In this document: positions 1 through 12,275 of the stretch, one piece after another
Layout: every line of letters starts with the position of its first letter
Numbering within the stretch: the stretch's first letter is position 1
From: Pilasporangium apinafurcum
Taxonomy: Eukaryota > Oomycota > Peronosporomycetes > Pythiales > Pythiaceae
Length of the DNA stretch: 64,000 nt
Direction of reading: 5' to 3'
Assembly: GCA_001600495.1 (NCBI GenBank)
Contig: BCKE01000002.1
Span: forward strand, 883,763-947,762
Notes under the pieces: generated by a model
What the model was told of the DNA's origin: nothing
The model's database searches: none
What the model saw: the letters and a program-made list of their open reading frames with translations, nothing else
Translations under genes and position numbers: made by a program

Positions 1-75
1 TCATCGTGGGAAATCGGAGAATGTTGAAGTTTGGCGTCCGATCGTGCGCTGAGGTTTTTGGTTGCTACAGTTGGT

Positions 76-360
76 ATGTAATGGATTCCATTATATCTCA
101 TACCCAGCAGGTCTAAAAACGGGATAAACCCGAACGGGTTTGATAAAGTACGGTTTCTTACTGTGTGTAGGACGCGAACTTCTGCTACGTGTGATAGTTC
201 ATTTCTTACGGTTCTGTTTGAATTGGACACTCGAACATCAGTCACTCATTCTTTTACTTTCTACATAGCTTTCTTAAATGTGATAATTGAGTTCCTAAGT
301 TTCCTCCAAAAGAGCAAGTCTCTTTCCTCTTCATACGCTTCCTCGTACGTGTATCCAGTG
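76..360. repeat. Dispersed repeat, copy 1
   Basis: This stretch matches 58346-58760 in the same orientation. Shared blocks include GATAAACCCGAACGGGTT, GCGAACTTCTGCTA, GAATTGGACACTC and TTTCCTCCAAAAGAG. The second copy carries about 100 extra bases in the middle. No coding sequence is convincing. The two copies differ at many positions, so the repeat is not young. The family is unclear. A non-coding mobile-element piece is the simplest reading. Confidence 0.75.
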
Positions 361-733
361 TGAGCTAGTAAAGAGGGTGTATATCATATATATCTCTAAC
401 GTTGGTAAATGATGGGAACTTTGGCAAAATGACTTTCTAGTTGCTGATATTGCAAGATTTAACCTCCCAATTTTACCCATTTCTTAGAAAAAATAATGAA
501 AAAATTAGGTAACTAGGAGTAATACTGTATTAATTAGGTGACGTCGTGCGGTACTGTGCCGCAAATTGGCTGCTCACAATCAGATTACTTTTGTCAGTCA
601 GTGTGGAGATTACGCCACGTGCTTCCTCCTCAGCAGAATCCACCCATCTGCATCACACACCTTGATTCCTTCCACTAACGTATCTGCTAGCAATAGAAGA
701 AAAGACAAATAGCAGATAAGTAGTGTGAAGCAA
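361..733. other. Upstream DNA of the DDHD gene
   Basis: I see no gene here. The stretch is AT-rich in its first half and lies between the dispersed repeat and the first start codon. It presumably holds the promoter and 5' leader of the lipase gene, but no recognisable box stands out. Confidence 0.4.
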
Positions 734-3700
734 ATGCTGGAAGAAGCGCATCAAGAAGAAGCAGACTTCTCGTCACCAGACGCGTTACCGGAGAAGGCAT
801 TCTTTTCGAAAGATTACCTCCGGAGCTACCAACGACAGATCAATGAACTGATCAAGCGTATGGAGTTTCTGCTGGAAGAAGTTAGCAACCTTGAAGTGGA
901 AAACGAAAACGAACCGTCGACAGAATGGCATGGGTTACAGCTGACAGCGATCGCAAAGGATACCGTGTGGCAGAACCTCACTGCACTCCAGGACTTTGAT
1001 GAGACGTTAAGATCTATTGCCGACCTCTTTAAACAGAAAATTCGGGTTTGCAAGCTAGATTACGCTATGCTTGGCCGCGTGAATATGTGTTTGATTGATT
1101 GGTTATGCATTATTACTTACAGGAGAGTATTGGCATCGTGGCTACAAATCCTGACCAATTCACAATGGAACGCACACTGTCAAATTCTTCTATGACCCAG
1201 AGCTTAGGAAACTCGGAATATAGCAATGAAAGCCAAGACGAGGAAGAGGAAATTGGCTTTCAGGACGTTGTACCCGTGAAACGCAAGAAAGAAGCGCATG
1301 CACTCAACGATGCAGTCACTGAACGAGTGAAAGTATGTGACTTTTGAAGATACATTTTTTGATTATCCTCTAGGGACTGCACGTGCATGTTTAAATTATT
1401 TTTTTGGTTTGTGCACAATAGGTAGCGTTAGGTAACGATCCCGAAGAGTTTGAGCGCTTTAAGGCACATGCGTTCAATTACGGCACGGGGTTGGAAAGTG
1501 CAGAGTTGTTTTACGAGTATTTATCGGATCACATCAATATCGATCAGCTTCATTCGATCATAATGGATTTTGCACGACTTCTTCCACAAGACGCTGTGCG
1601 AATTCCTTTACTCAAGGCGCATTACGCACGCATGGAGTATGCCAATGGCCAACACCCAGATCTCACAACTACACGGCACAAGAGCTACAGCAGTAACCAA
1701 TCATCCAATTCATCTTTTGGTAAGAACGTTGGCGTAGTATGCGACTATTACTTGGGACCACTAAATTCTCAATTTGTGTTGTTATTTCTACAAGAAAACA
1801 CCGATGTTGACGATGAGTACGACAGCGAGGACGACAAGATCGATGAATTTCCTTCAACGGTATGCTTCACAATCCGGTTTATGATTAGTATGTTGAGGAA
1901 TGCATATTATAAGGGATTGGTATTGTAGCTCCGACTGAATACACTCAATCACCTGGTTTTCATCATTCACGGTATCGGACAGCACATTGATTTTAAAGAT
2001 GGCGAGCACAAGTCCTGGAATGGTGAGACGGGTGTTGAGGGAGGCAACCACTACTTTCGTGATATGTTTCGAACAATGTTGGAAACAATGTTCCGCGATA
2101 TTCCTGTTGCGTTGGAGATGCAATCCATCGAATGGCACGAAGATCTGCATGAACCCACGGGGGTGGACAGTGTGTTTGATCTCATCAGTCCGGAGGGATC
2201 TACCAGGTAAGCTATCACATTTGTTTCATACTTTTGCACATAGAGTAATGGACGGCCTAACTTGTTTGCGATTGAAATTAGCATTCGTGAATTCAGCAAA
2301 GAAACTCTCATGGATGTTATGTACTATCTCTCGCCTCGTTATGGTCAATTAATCATAGATTCTGTCACGGAGCAATTAAACCAGAAATATCGCGTCTTCA
2401 TGGAAGAGCATCCCGGTGAGTACTATGTTACCATAATATGGGATGTTCGAGTGCAGAGCAGAACTAATTAATCATGATGTGTGGGATTATAGGATGGAAT
2501 GGGAAAGCCTCAATATTTGCCCATTCACTGGGTTCAGTTATTGCGTACGATATTTTGACTCACAAAGCTGGCGAGGTGGCAAAAAATGGTGTTCGATTCC
2601 CAGGGCTAGATTTTGAAGTGGATATATTCTTTGCTGCTGGGTATGCTGCTAAAATTCTTGTTTATACTTGATTGAGTAAGTAAACATCACTGAGTTTGCT
2701 GCGCTAGATCTCCTGTCCCTGTTATGATTCTTGGTCGTGGCGATCTCAACATTGAAGATGGAGTCTTCACGGCTGGGATCAAGACCCCGAAATGCCGGCG
2801 CTACCTCAACATCTTCCATCCGATTGATCCTATTGCATATCGTGTCGAGCCTCTTATCAAACACGAAATGCATGACAAAGAACCTGTTCAGTTGATTCCG
2901 GTGTGTGAAGTAACTTTTTCCCTCAACGTGATATGGTACGCATGGAGTTGACGTATGTATTTTTTGCAGGCGCATTCCGTCCGCGGACTCAGCTATGGAA
3001 AGATTCAAGAAATGCTTGAAGCGATCACAGGACCAGTGCATGGATTTCAGTATCGTCACGATTATGTGATGAAAAGAAGAGCCCGCGAGAAGGGTGTCAT
3101 GGAACTCGCCTTTGCCACATCATCTCACTCTTCGTATTGGATGAGTGAGGATGTGGTACTGTTTGCCATAATGCAAATCTGCCAACCAGTGGTTGAGAAG
3201 CTACAGCGATATATGAGTTCACGAAAGCCATTACCGACTTTGATGCGCAACATTGTCGAGCTAACGCCTCACACGAAAGTGATGCTGTCTGCGATTGCGT
3301 TTGTTCGTGATAGATGCACTGGACTATCACGCGAACAAATTGTCATTATCGATCGCGAGCGACTCTATATTTTAGATAGGGTCAACGAGGTTGCGTGCCG
3401 TCGAAAATGGCGGGTGGAGCTTTCACCCACTTCTAGAGCCATTTATGGCGAGGATTCGTTTACCTTGAAAGTGGTTCCGCATGATATCTCATCTCCTCCT
3501 CGTACCGCCGGGTCTTTTTCACCAGCGCGTCTGCCTCCTCCAACTTCTGGATCGTCACTGTCTCAAGTTCGAGTACTGAAGGCACCAACAACTCCTATCC
3601 GCAACGAATGGATGGGAATGATTAACGAAGTTGTTTTAAAGCACGCTGGAAATCCTGAGACACAGTCACGGTAAGTGAACGGATTTCTCAATCTGCTGCG

Positions 3701-4551
3701 CGTATTATCGTTGAGATCAGATTGCTAACTTATTTTATGCTTCCCTCAGAGAGAAGCACCTGGCTGAGCTTCCCAGCGGCATGTGTATGGATTACTTTAA
3801 TGCCGTGAAAAGCGGATTTCTTCAGGAGAAAACACTGAAAGGGTGGTATGAAGGTTGGAACAACCGATGGATTGTCCTGAAGACAGATAGCATATCATGC
3901 TACGAAAATTCCCCTCGTTTGGAATTCTCGTCACAATTCAAATTGCGCAAGACGAAGGTGATGTGCTATCAGAACGGATACCTTTTCCGAATCGTATCAC
4001 GTACGGGCACATCCATTGAAATGCGAGTCAAGGATCAAGCAACGTTTAATGTATGGGTGAATGCTTTTGAGCAAGTACCAACTGCACAGGTCATTCATTA
4101 CAAGGACCTGTTAGAGAACAGTCCATGTGCGGTCTTCCTTACAAGCGACGGCAGTGGATCAAATGAGGCCCCAGGAAGAGGTGAATGGCTTCGAACGAAG
4201 ATCGAGGGATACGAGAAGGCATTGGATGCAAACGGTCAGCAATATGCCGCATTTGTAATTATCGTTACTTCTACGACAGCTGGGACGACAGTTGTCCAGC
4301 GACGCTATTCGGAGTTTGCCAAACTGCATCGTCAATTGCGGCAAATTATCCCCCACGAGCAACTTCCAAGTTTACCTGGAACGAGAATGTGGGGCAAGTT
4401 TGATCCAACCTACCTGAAGGAGAAAGCCATCGGATTGCATGGCTACCTTAATGAAGTCTGCAAGCGATGTGCAAACACGCGCGCACAGCCATATTTACTA
4501 GACTTCCTGGAGTTGCCTCCCCCCGAATCCGTAAATGAAGGTGAAGTCTGA
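734..4551 (+). CDS. DDHD-domain phospholipase with C-terminal PH and PX domains
   Basis: Ten exons can be read: 734-1045, 1123-1332, 1422-1719, 1795-1859, 1929-2206, 2246-2415, 2493-2640, 2708-2900, 2970-3670 and 3750-4551. They join in frame to about 1058 residues. The N-terminal half has the HLVFIIHGIGQH motif of phosphatidic-acid-preferring phospholipase A1 proteins. The lipase serine motif AHSLGSVIAYD follows near residue 455, then a DDHD domain (RHDYVMKRR, then SSHSSYW). A PH domain (GWNNRWIVL) lies near 810-900 and a PX domain (RRYSEFAKLH, then LPSLPG) near 935-1050. Known family members cut phospholipids at membrane surfaces. The PH and PX domains suggest phosphoinositide targeting to endosomal or Golgi membranes. 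The start is the first ATG in frame; an in-frame GTG lies three codons earlier. The gene converges on the GH3 gene with only 64 bp between. Confidence 0.85.
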
Positions 4552-4615
4552 TTTCAATAGATCATCGGAATAGATTTTTTTTTTTGTGTCACAACAGAAA
4601 CAGTATTGCATTTTA

Positions 4616-7047
4616 CTAGCAATGATTAGCAACAGGTGTATGGATGGTAAATTTCGCACAAAGGGGATTCAATTCGACACCTTTGTCGTTGTAGACATCA
4701 CAGTCTGTCTCCGGTTTAATGGCAACAACAAAGTCGCCGTCCTCAACAACTCGACGAAATCCCTGTCCAATTTGAGGATCAAAAACACTCCAGTCGTCAA
4801 ATGTGAGATCAAACGACACAACCTCTGTTTCGCCTGGCTGCAATTTTATCTTCACAAACTTTTTGAGCTGCTTCACTTCAGGTACAGAAATGGTGCGGTA
4901 TGGCTCAATAAGGAAGAGCATAACCGTTTCTTTTCCTTCCACCATGCCAACGTTCTGGACGGGAACCGTAACAGTGATAATGTCTCGTTCTCCACGACCG
5001 GAAAAATTGTCCGACATGCTCAAAGCCACAGCTCCATAAGTAAAGGTGGTGTAGCTGAGTCCGTGACCAAAATTCCATTCCATTTCACACGGCGTAGATT
5101 CACATCGAGTACTCACACGATGGTTGTACGGAATCGCAATATTTGCAGGATTTTTCGGATAGGTGATCGGAATTCGTCCGCTCGGATTTACTTTGCCATA
5201 AATGATCTCAGCTATTGCTTGACCTCCAAGTTCACCAGGAAGCATGGCGTAGATGACTGCATGTGCGATGTTTGCAATACCTTGTAACAATCGAGGACGA
5301 CCTTCGACAAGAACAAGAATCACTTTCGTTCCAGTGGCTGCAATTGCACGAACATACTCAATTTGTCCCAAAGGTAAATTAAGGTTGTCGATATCACCAG
5401 GCTTCTCGGCATATGGAGCTTCTCCGATGGCAATAATTGTGTAGCTTGACGCACTGGCAAGTTTTACAGCCGTCTCTAAATCCTTCAATGCAAACGACCC
5501 ATTCGGCGAAAGACCATTAAAGTATTGAAGCGAGCTGGCTCCGTTCAGAATGCTAGTAATTCCCTTCCTTATCGAAATACCATTAGGAAACATGGAGTTG
5601 CCAGATACACCTTGCCAGCGTAGTGACCAACCACCACATAGCATACCCACATTGTCGGCTGCATGACCGGTCAAGAACACTTCGCTATGTTCTGGGAGGG
5701 GTAAAATGCTGTTATTATTTTTGAGTAGAACAATAGATTCCCGAGCGAGCTCCAGTGCCGCTTGGCGATCTTCTGCTTGACCAATCATGTGGACATACTC
5801 CTCTCCAGGGACAGGTTGCTCATAAAGCCCAAGTTTCATTTTCATCTTGAGGATTCTCCGAGCTGAACTTTTGATGCGATTCACAAGTTGAGGGGTATGG
5901 ACAAGTGCATTCTTTGCGTAGTCGATGAATGTGGTATTATAAGGTACCATACTCATATCCAAAGAAGTCCTCATGAGCGCCATTTCAACGGCATCTTCAT
6001 TTGATTTCGCAACACGATGCCATTCATGAAGGTTGTTGATCTCCGCCCAATCGGTCACAAGCATACCAGAAAATCCCATATCGTGTCGTAGCAAATCTTG
6101 CAGAATTTTCGTGTTCGCAACAACAGGCACACCATTGATGGAGATGTAATTCTCCATTGCCGACATGACACCAGCTTCAATTGCAGAAATGAACGGTGGA
6201 GCAAAATAGTTGAGGAGGTCGAAATCGGATATCGTAACCCCGTCTCGATCGTGTCCAGTCGGCGTCTTCGAGTACCCAATTACATGCTTCATGCATGCTG
6301 CACTATGATTAAAGCTTTGAAGGCCTCTAACAATGGCATCTGCCATCACAGACACCAGATAGGGATCTTCACCAAATGTCTCGTAAGTTCTTGGCCATAG
6401 AGGATTCTGTGAGATCTCAAGGATGGGAGCGAAGATCCACGGAATTCCAGCCGCTGCTGTATCTCGAGCAGTGATGCGTCCCATTTCGTAAATCAAAGAT
6501 GGATTAAATGTAGCTGCAGCGTTGAGTTGTTGACCAAAGATAGTCGAGCCTTTCACGTACACAGCACCATGCACAGAGTCCAATCCATACAATATGGGAT
6601 GGCCGTTTGCTTCTTCCATAAATATTTCTTGGATTGTAGTGATGATATCTCGCCATTCCGGCGCGGAAAAGACGTATGTTGCATTCTCATTCCCGCCACC
6701 GGCGTCAAAAAATGGCGTGTTTAAGTATGAGCCAACTTTTAACTTTGCGTGCCTGCGGACCTCATCCAGATTCAGCGTTCGATTTTTAAAGATTATCGTG
6801 CTTAGATCCAACTGGGTCATTTGTCCCAACATGTCGTCAATGGTCTATGATACAAACAATATTCATGTTAGGTCACATATAGCACACATTACGCGTTATA
6901 TCGAACAAATTAATGTCGTACCATTGATGAAAGCAGAGTTTCGACACGATTATCGATGACCGTATCAAAGCACGCTGAGCCAGCCACTGTACCAGATCCC
7001 ACAAAAGTGCATCCTATTGTCCAGACCCAGAACCATAGCGCCATCAT
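4616..7047 (-). CDS. Secreted GH3 beta-glucosidase
   Basis: Two exons, 7047-6922 and 6844-4616, give about 784 residues. The first exon begins MMALWFWVWTIGCTFVG, a clear signal peptide, so the enzyme is probably secreted. The rest is a full-length glycoside hydrolase family 3 protein. It has the N-terminal barrel with the YGLDSVHG and ETFGEDPYL blocks, the nucleophile motif MLVTDW, a second domain (ESIVLLKNNNSILPL), and a C-terminal fibronectin-III-like domain (WNFGHGLSYTTF). GH3 enzymes remove terminal beta-linked glucose from cello- or laminari-oligosaccharides. In an oomycete this could act on the host wall or in remodelling the organism's own beta-glucan. Two adjacent ATGs start the frame; the first (7047) is used. 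The substrate is not decided by the sequence. Confidence 0.92.
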
Positions 7048-7491
7048 CTTTTCTCACAGGTTGTAGTCAACCCTGGTCGACTATGAGCGTTCTTTGTCTT
7101 CCTTTGCGATGGTAAATCGGTAAATGACTTGTCCATGATAGCAGAGCTGTTTGAAAGCATCGGATAATTAAAAATTACGCAATCTGAAGACAACCAGGCA
7201 TTCAAAATCTAGTACTGACCGACGGACAATACAGCAAACGAGTGACAGTAACAACACGAGTCCAATGCCGAACATGCTTTCAATCGCACTTGTTCCTGTC
7301 GTCTTTCCTAGAAAGTCTCATTCGACCACGGAATCACTCGGACCTTTTAGTCACTCCCAAAAATTTCAGCATCAGGTTGAAGCAAAGAGCAAGTTGAAAA
7401 ATGGGTTCCCGTGTTTTTTAAATTTGGGTTTCAAACCCAACCCATCAAACCATCACTTTTCCGTTCCGCATTTGTGAGTTGAAGAAGGAAG
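7048..7491. promoter_or_regulatory. Divergent intergenic region between GH3 and SMC genes
   Basis: This gap of 444 bp lies between two genes transcribed away from each other, so it should hold both promoters. I see no open frame worth calling and no distinct motif. Confidence 0.4.
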
Positions 7492-10400
7492 ATGCCGATG
7501 CAAGCGCAAGTTGAAGTGGCGCGGATTGAAATTGAGTATGTCTTTATTTGCTTGTCTATACTGTGGTGTGGCTTAGGGTGGTGCTTATGCACACGTTGGT
7601 TATGGGTATACCATTTGATGCATCCATTTTGAACTGTTTGGATGAGACTAGATCGTTCAAAAATTTTGCCAATAAGCAGGTCATTGACATCCAGGGACAA
7701 AATTTAGTTTGGTAGATTTATCCGTGATACTCCAAGTTCGATGCACTGTACGAGCTTTTACTCATAGTTGTTATGTGAGGGACAACTGTTAGTTTTCTTG
7801 GACGCAATGGTGCTGGCAAATCGTGCGTGGTGGATTCGATTGCGTTTTGCTTGGGAGCGTCAAGCACACAATTGCGCGTGAAGAGTAATTACGTCATTTA
7901 TGATTACATTTAATGCAATGACTGTGGACGCAGACGTTGTTACTTCACATATATTCCGTCAACAGGATTATCGGAGGTGATAAATGACAGAAAACGAGCC
8001 GAAGATCCTCGAGCAATTGCCTCTGTTTGTCTGGATTTGCGAAAACGAGATTTAGAAAATAGCTGGATTCATATCAGGATTAAACGGGAAGTAGATGCGG
8101 AATCCAGCTTGTCTAGATACTTTGTGAGTAAACAGGGCGCCAAATGGAACCAAGCAACCAAAGGCGACATTCAGGAGCTCATGAGCTCACTTGGTGTTGA
8201 TATCCACATGCAAGATCGATTTATCATTCGACAATCGTACGTATCAGTTTCCAAATGCATCTGCAATCTTTCACTGACTAAAATAACTGTGGTCGGCGAT
8301 GAAGCAATACAAGCGCTCTTGTTCAAATGTCTGCTTTGGAATTACTTGAATTCTGTAAGTGCTTTCTCAAATCTCTTCTCTGCTTTGTTCATTTTGTTTA
8401 TTGACAGTGATGTTAACTTTAGGCGAGAAAATTATGTATGTGCAATACGGCATGCTGTTGTTTGCAAAGTTGACAATGAAAAATTTATGTGCCAAAATAT
8501 CTGCTAATACAATCTGTCTGCCTGGTAGCGGAACTTGGCCACTTCGGCAAGAGGTGTGTTTGCTCACATTCGAAACCCGCTACTATGATGACTCAAAACT
8601 GTGTATGAATGCTACAGCTAAGTAGGCTGAAAACACAATGGGATACAGTACAGCAGGAATGTGTGGGTCTTCGTGATGAAATATCTACACTGGAACTTAA
8701 TCTCCAGGCGCATCAACCGATGGTAACATAACGAAAGCTTGCTGGCGCGTAAAAAATTATACTTACGGTACGCTCGCAGATCAGGCGTTTCACAGCGTGG
8801 GTACAGAAAAAAGAGGTTCATAAAAGCGAATATGAGCATACGAGGCATCGCTTCGTGCAATATGTCTATCAACTGTTGCAAACCAACAGGACGTCTCTAT
8901 TGGAGAAAGAACGAGCATTGAAGCATCATTACGAAGAAATACAGATGCTGGAGGCTAAGCTTCATGACGTGAATAAAGTGAGAGACACCAAAAACAAGGA
9001 GCGAGATGGGATTATAAAAGCGACAGATGAGCTAAAAGCACAAGAAAGACTATGGATGCGCGAGGTGATCACGATGAAAACTCATATTGAGTCAATGGAA
9101 GAAGAATTGACAAACTACCGAAATCAGTTGCAAAACCTAGAAACTCAGCAGCATGAACTAAGGAAGGAAGAAGAAAAACTACAGCAATTGATCACCTTGG
9201 AGTCGAAGAATGCTCAAATTGCACGTGAAGAACTCAACACCATTGAGATTAAATTTCAATCTGTTAGCACGTCGCAACAGTGTCAAGATGGTTTGATCCA
9301 CAAATTAGTAGAAGAAAAGCAAAAGACCGAAGAACTTCTGAAAAAGGAGAAAAAAGCTCATGTACAACTAACGCTTGACTTGGGTATAGGTGCTTGTTGA
9401 AGTACTAAGTATTTTGTCTGTAGGCAAGAGCTAAATCCGAGCATGAGAAGAAACGCACTTTGGTTGAAAAACTCAAACGCGAACGAATCAAGCTAGAGGA
9501 AGAACGCGGGAAATGTTGTTTGAATATGAGTTCCTTACGCGTAAGTATTGAGCAACGCTTTGAAGTACTAGCATCTTTGAAATCGTCGAAAACACATGTG
9601 GAAATGGATCTGCTGCGCTTTGAAAGAGAACTTTCTCAATTGAAATCCGAAGCATCGCTCTGGGACAATGAAAGGAAGTCAGAAGATGCTATAAGAAGGC
9701 TCCAACAAATGCATGGTCGTGATAATGTGTTCGGATACTTGTGGGAGATTGTCACTGTTCAGCCCAAGTATTCTGACGCTTTGAATTCAGTTATGCAATC
9801 TTATGTCGGACTCGTTATCGTCAGAAATAGAGATACTGCGCTCCAAGTTACGCAGATGTTTTCTCAAAAGGCTATTGGCCGAGTATCCTGCTGTGTCATA
9901 GAAGAATTAACGAGTTCTAGTGGCTGTACTTCCCCGGCTTGCGGATATCAACAGGATACGAGGAGCAGAGAAAGGTTTGAGGATCCAACAGCAATACCGC
10001 TCTGTAGTACTTATACTTGTGTTGAAGAAAAATTTCGACCAGTACTACATCGTTATTGTTGCTCTTGGTACGTCTGTGAAAGCACTGACGAAGCAGCACA
10101 GTTTGCGAAATCAAACGGGAAAAATTGTGTCACCTTAAACGGAGATTTGTTTTTTGCTGATGGGGCGATGCGAGCTTTCCAAAAGCATCGAGATGGAAAA
10201 GACAAGGGACCGAGAGGGGAGAAGAGCCGTCGATTGCGGATACTCAGTTCCCCAGAACAGCGGACAAACGATTTGAAGTATATACACGATATTAACAGGA
10301 ATGAAGATGCTGTTCGGATTCAAGGTGAATGTGAAGATAAAAAACGCCTACTGAGTGACATTATTCATCAATTGAATCAGGTTAGACTTTCACGTTTACT

Positions 10401-12275
10401 AAATCATGTTCGCGCACTGATCTAACATGTGCAGAACATATTTAGGAAAATCGGCAGCTTCAGCTAGACAAAGATTCAGAAGCAATTCAAAAGGTGTGAA
10501 AAGTGAATCCGAATTGTAAGAAACGCTTTCTAATGTTACGTGTATGTGTAGGGAAAAGTTGACGAGTACGATGAACTTCTCAAAGAAACGAGTTTGCGTT
10601 TAGAGTCTAGTCTACGAGAACTAGAGCAAGCAACTGAAGATTTGGAATCATGTGACGATGAAGCGGTAAAACGGTTGAGCGAAAGGATTAATTTACTGCA
10701 GGACAAATACGAAAAGCTGAATGAAACCCCAGAAGCCGCCCAACAAGTGATCCTTACCAATGAACGAGTGTCGTGGCTGCGGAAGATCAGCAAGTCAGAT
10801 AAACGTGTCGCTACAGCGCGACAAGGAATGGAGCGATGCATCGCGCAACGGAAGGGCAGTCTGACTAGAATGGTTGGTGTTTGGCTAATTTCATTGATAT
10901 CCAGTACAGAAGTTTCATATCAACAACTGTTTGTCAGGCTACCTTGAACAATCGTCGCGAAATTCTATACGAAGAGCTTCAGAAAGTGAAAATTACGTAT
11001 GATGACAAGGAGAGAAACCGCGCAGACATAAAAGCTGCCATATTAGAAAAGAAGCAAGCCGCTGATGCAGCAGTCACAGATATGAATGAAACAGCAGTGA
11101 TCCAGCAATCAATTGCACAGGAGCTCTATAAGCATAGGGCAAAATATTGCGAGGTAGAATCAAGTATGACTGTATTGCTCACTATGATATCAGATCTTGA
11201 AAAAGTTACGAAAAATTACGTTGGAGTTCAACATGATGCTGGTGCAAGCGACCAATCGCAGTTCGTCGATGACGTCAGCCATTATAGCAAACTTAAAGAG
11301 CGGTTGGAATCGCTCGAAGAGGATGGCAGGTATGGCACTTTCTCTGGGTAATTGTTGATGATCTATTGCAACGCATTTTTTATTAATTTAGTGGTTTGTA
11401 AGAATCCTGGACAATGTCAGAAATTCAATATCCCGAGATGTACTTCTAGACGCAATGAAATACCAGGAAAAGATTGCAGAGTGCAAGTCGCGCTTGAATC
11501 ATTTGTTGCTACAACAGGAAGACTTATCGAAGCAGCAAAATCGATTGATGTCGGAGAGGTTTGAGCACCTATCGGTATCGCTTCACACGGTGAACAAAAG
11601 CCTATCGAGTATCTATCACTCCATGAATGAGGTATGCTTATCCTAAATTGGTTCTAGTATATACCATATTTAAGAACTAGAATTGCGCAGGATGGAGACT
11701 GTTACCTTGGCTATTCCTCCGAAAAATCAACTCTATTCGCAGATGGGATTACATTCAATTGCAAACCGGATGAGAACCACTGGCAGACCGTAAGTCACAT
11801 TACTTTTACTTGATGATATCTGAACCTAACATTGTTTTCTATAATTTAGTTTGTTGGATTATCACGTGGTCAACAAGTCCTCTGTGCCATTGCGGTATGT
11901 CGTCTAACTTGTACCTCTTTGTCTGATTGCTGATGTAGTTACAACTCACGTTGGCTGCTTGGTATTATAAGCTCATGCTTGCTTTCCAGGAATCATTCTC
12001 GTGTCCATTTTACATCTGTGACGGTAAGTTGTAATTGCGTGATATCTGTGTCGTGTCTCTATCGCATACTTTAACTCGGTTCTTTAGAAATTGATGCGGC
12101 ATTGGATACAGTTAACGTTTCCAAGCTTGGACACCTTCTACGCTCTCAAAGTGAAAGAAGCGGAACTCAATTTTTTATTATATCTCATCGACCAGAAATG
12201 TGGGACCGATCGAACTTTCTCGTTGGTGTCTTTGAAAGAGAAGATTCGGCACATGCTGTTGCTTGTCGATTTTAG
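7492..12275 (+). CDS. Divergent SMC-family chromosome ATPase
   Basis: A many-exon gene begins with MPMQAQVEVARIEIE and continues IESFKNFANKQV into the Walker A motif FLGRNGAGKS (from about 7800). The head is followed by long coiled coils (8630-9700). A hinge domain lies around 9720-9910 (HGRDNVFGYLWEIVTVQP, then AIGRVSC). More coiled coil follows (10560-11640). The C-terminal head has the signature loop VGLSRGQQVLCAIA (about 11850) and Walker B PFYICDEIDAALDT (12000-12110), ending in VACRF and a stop. This is the full SMC layout. SMC proteins form paired ATPases that hold or loop chromosomes. The signature loop is LSRGQ rather than LSGGQ, and I could not assign it confidently to SMC1-6. The exons between 8240 and 8640 are uncertain. 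Confidence 0.82.

Noticed and set aside
76-360. Dispersed repeat as a solo long terminal repeat
   Set aside because: No defined ends, target duplication or neighbouring internal region can be seen, so the family was left open.
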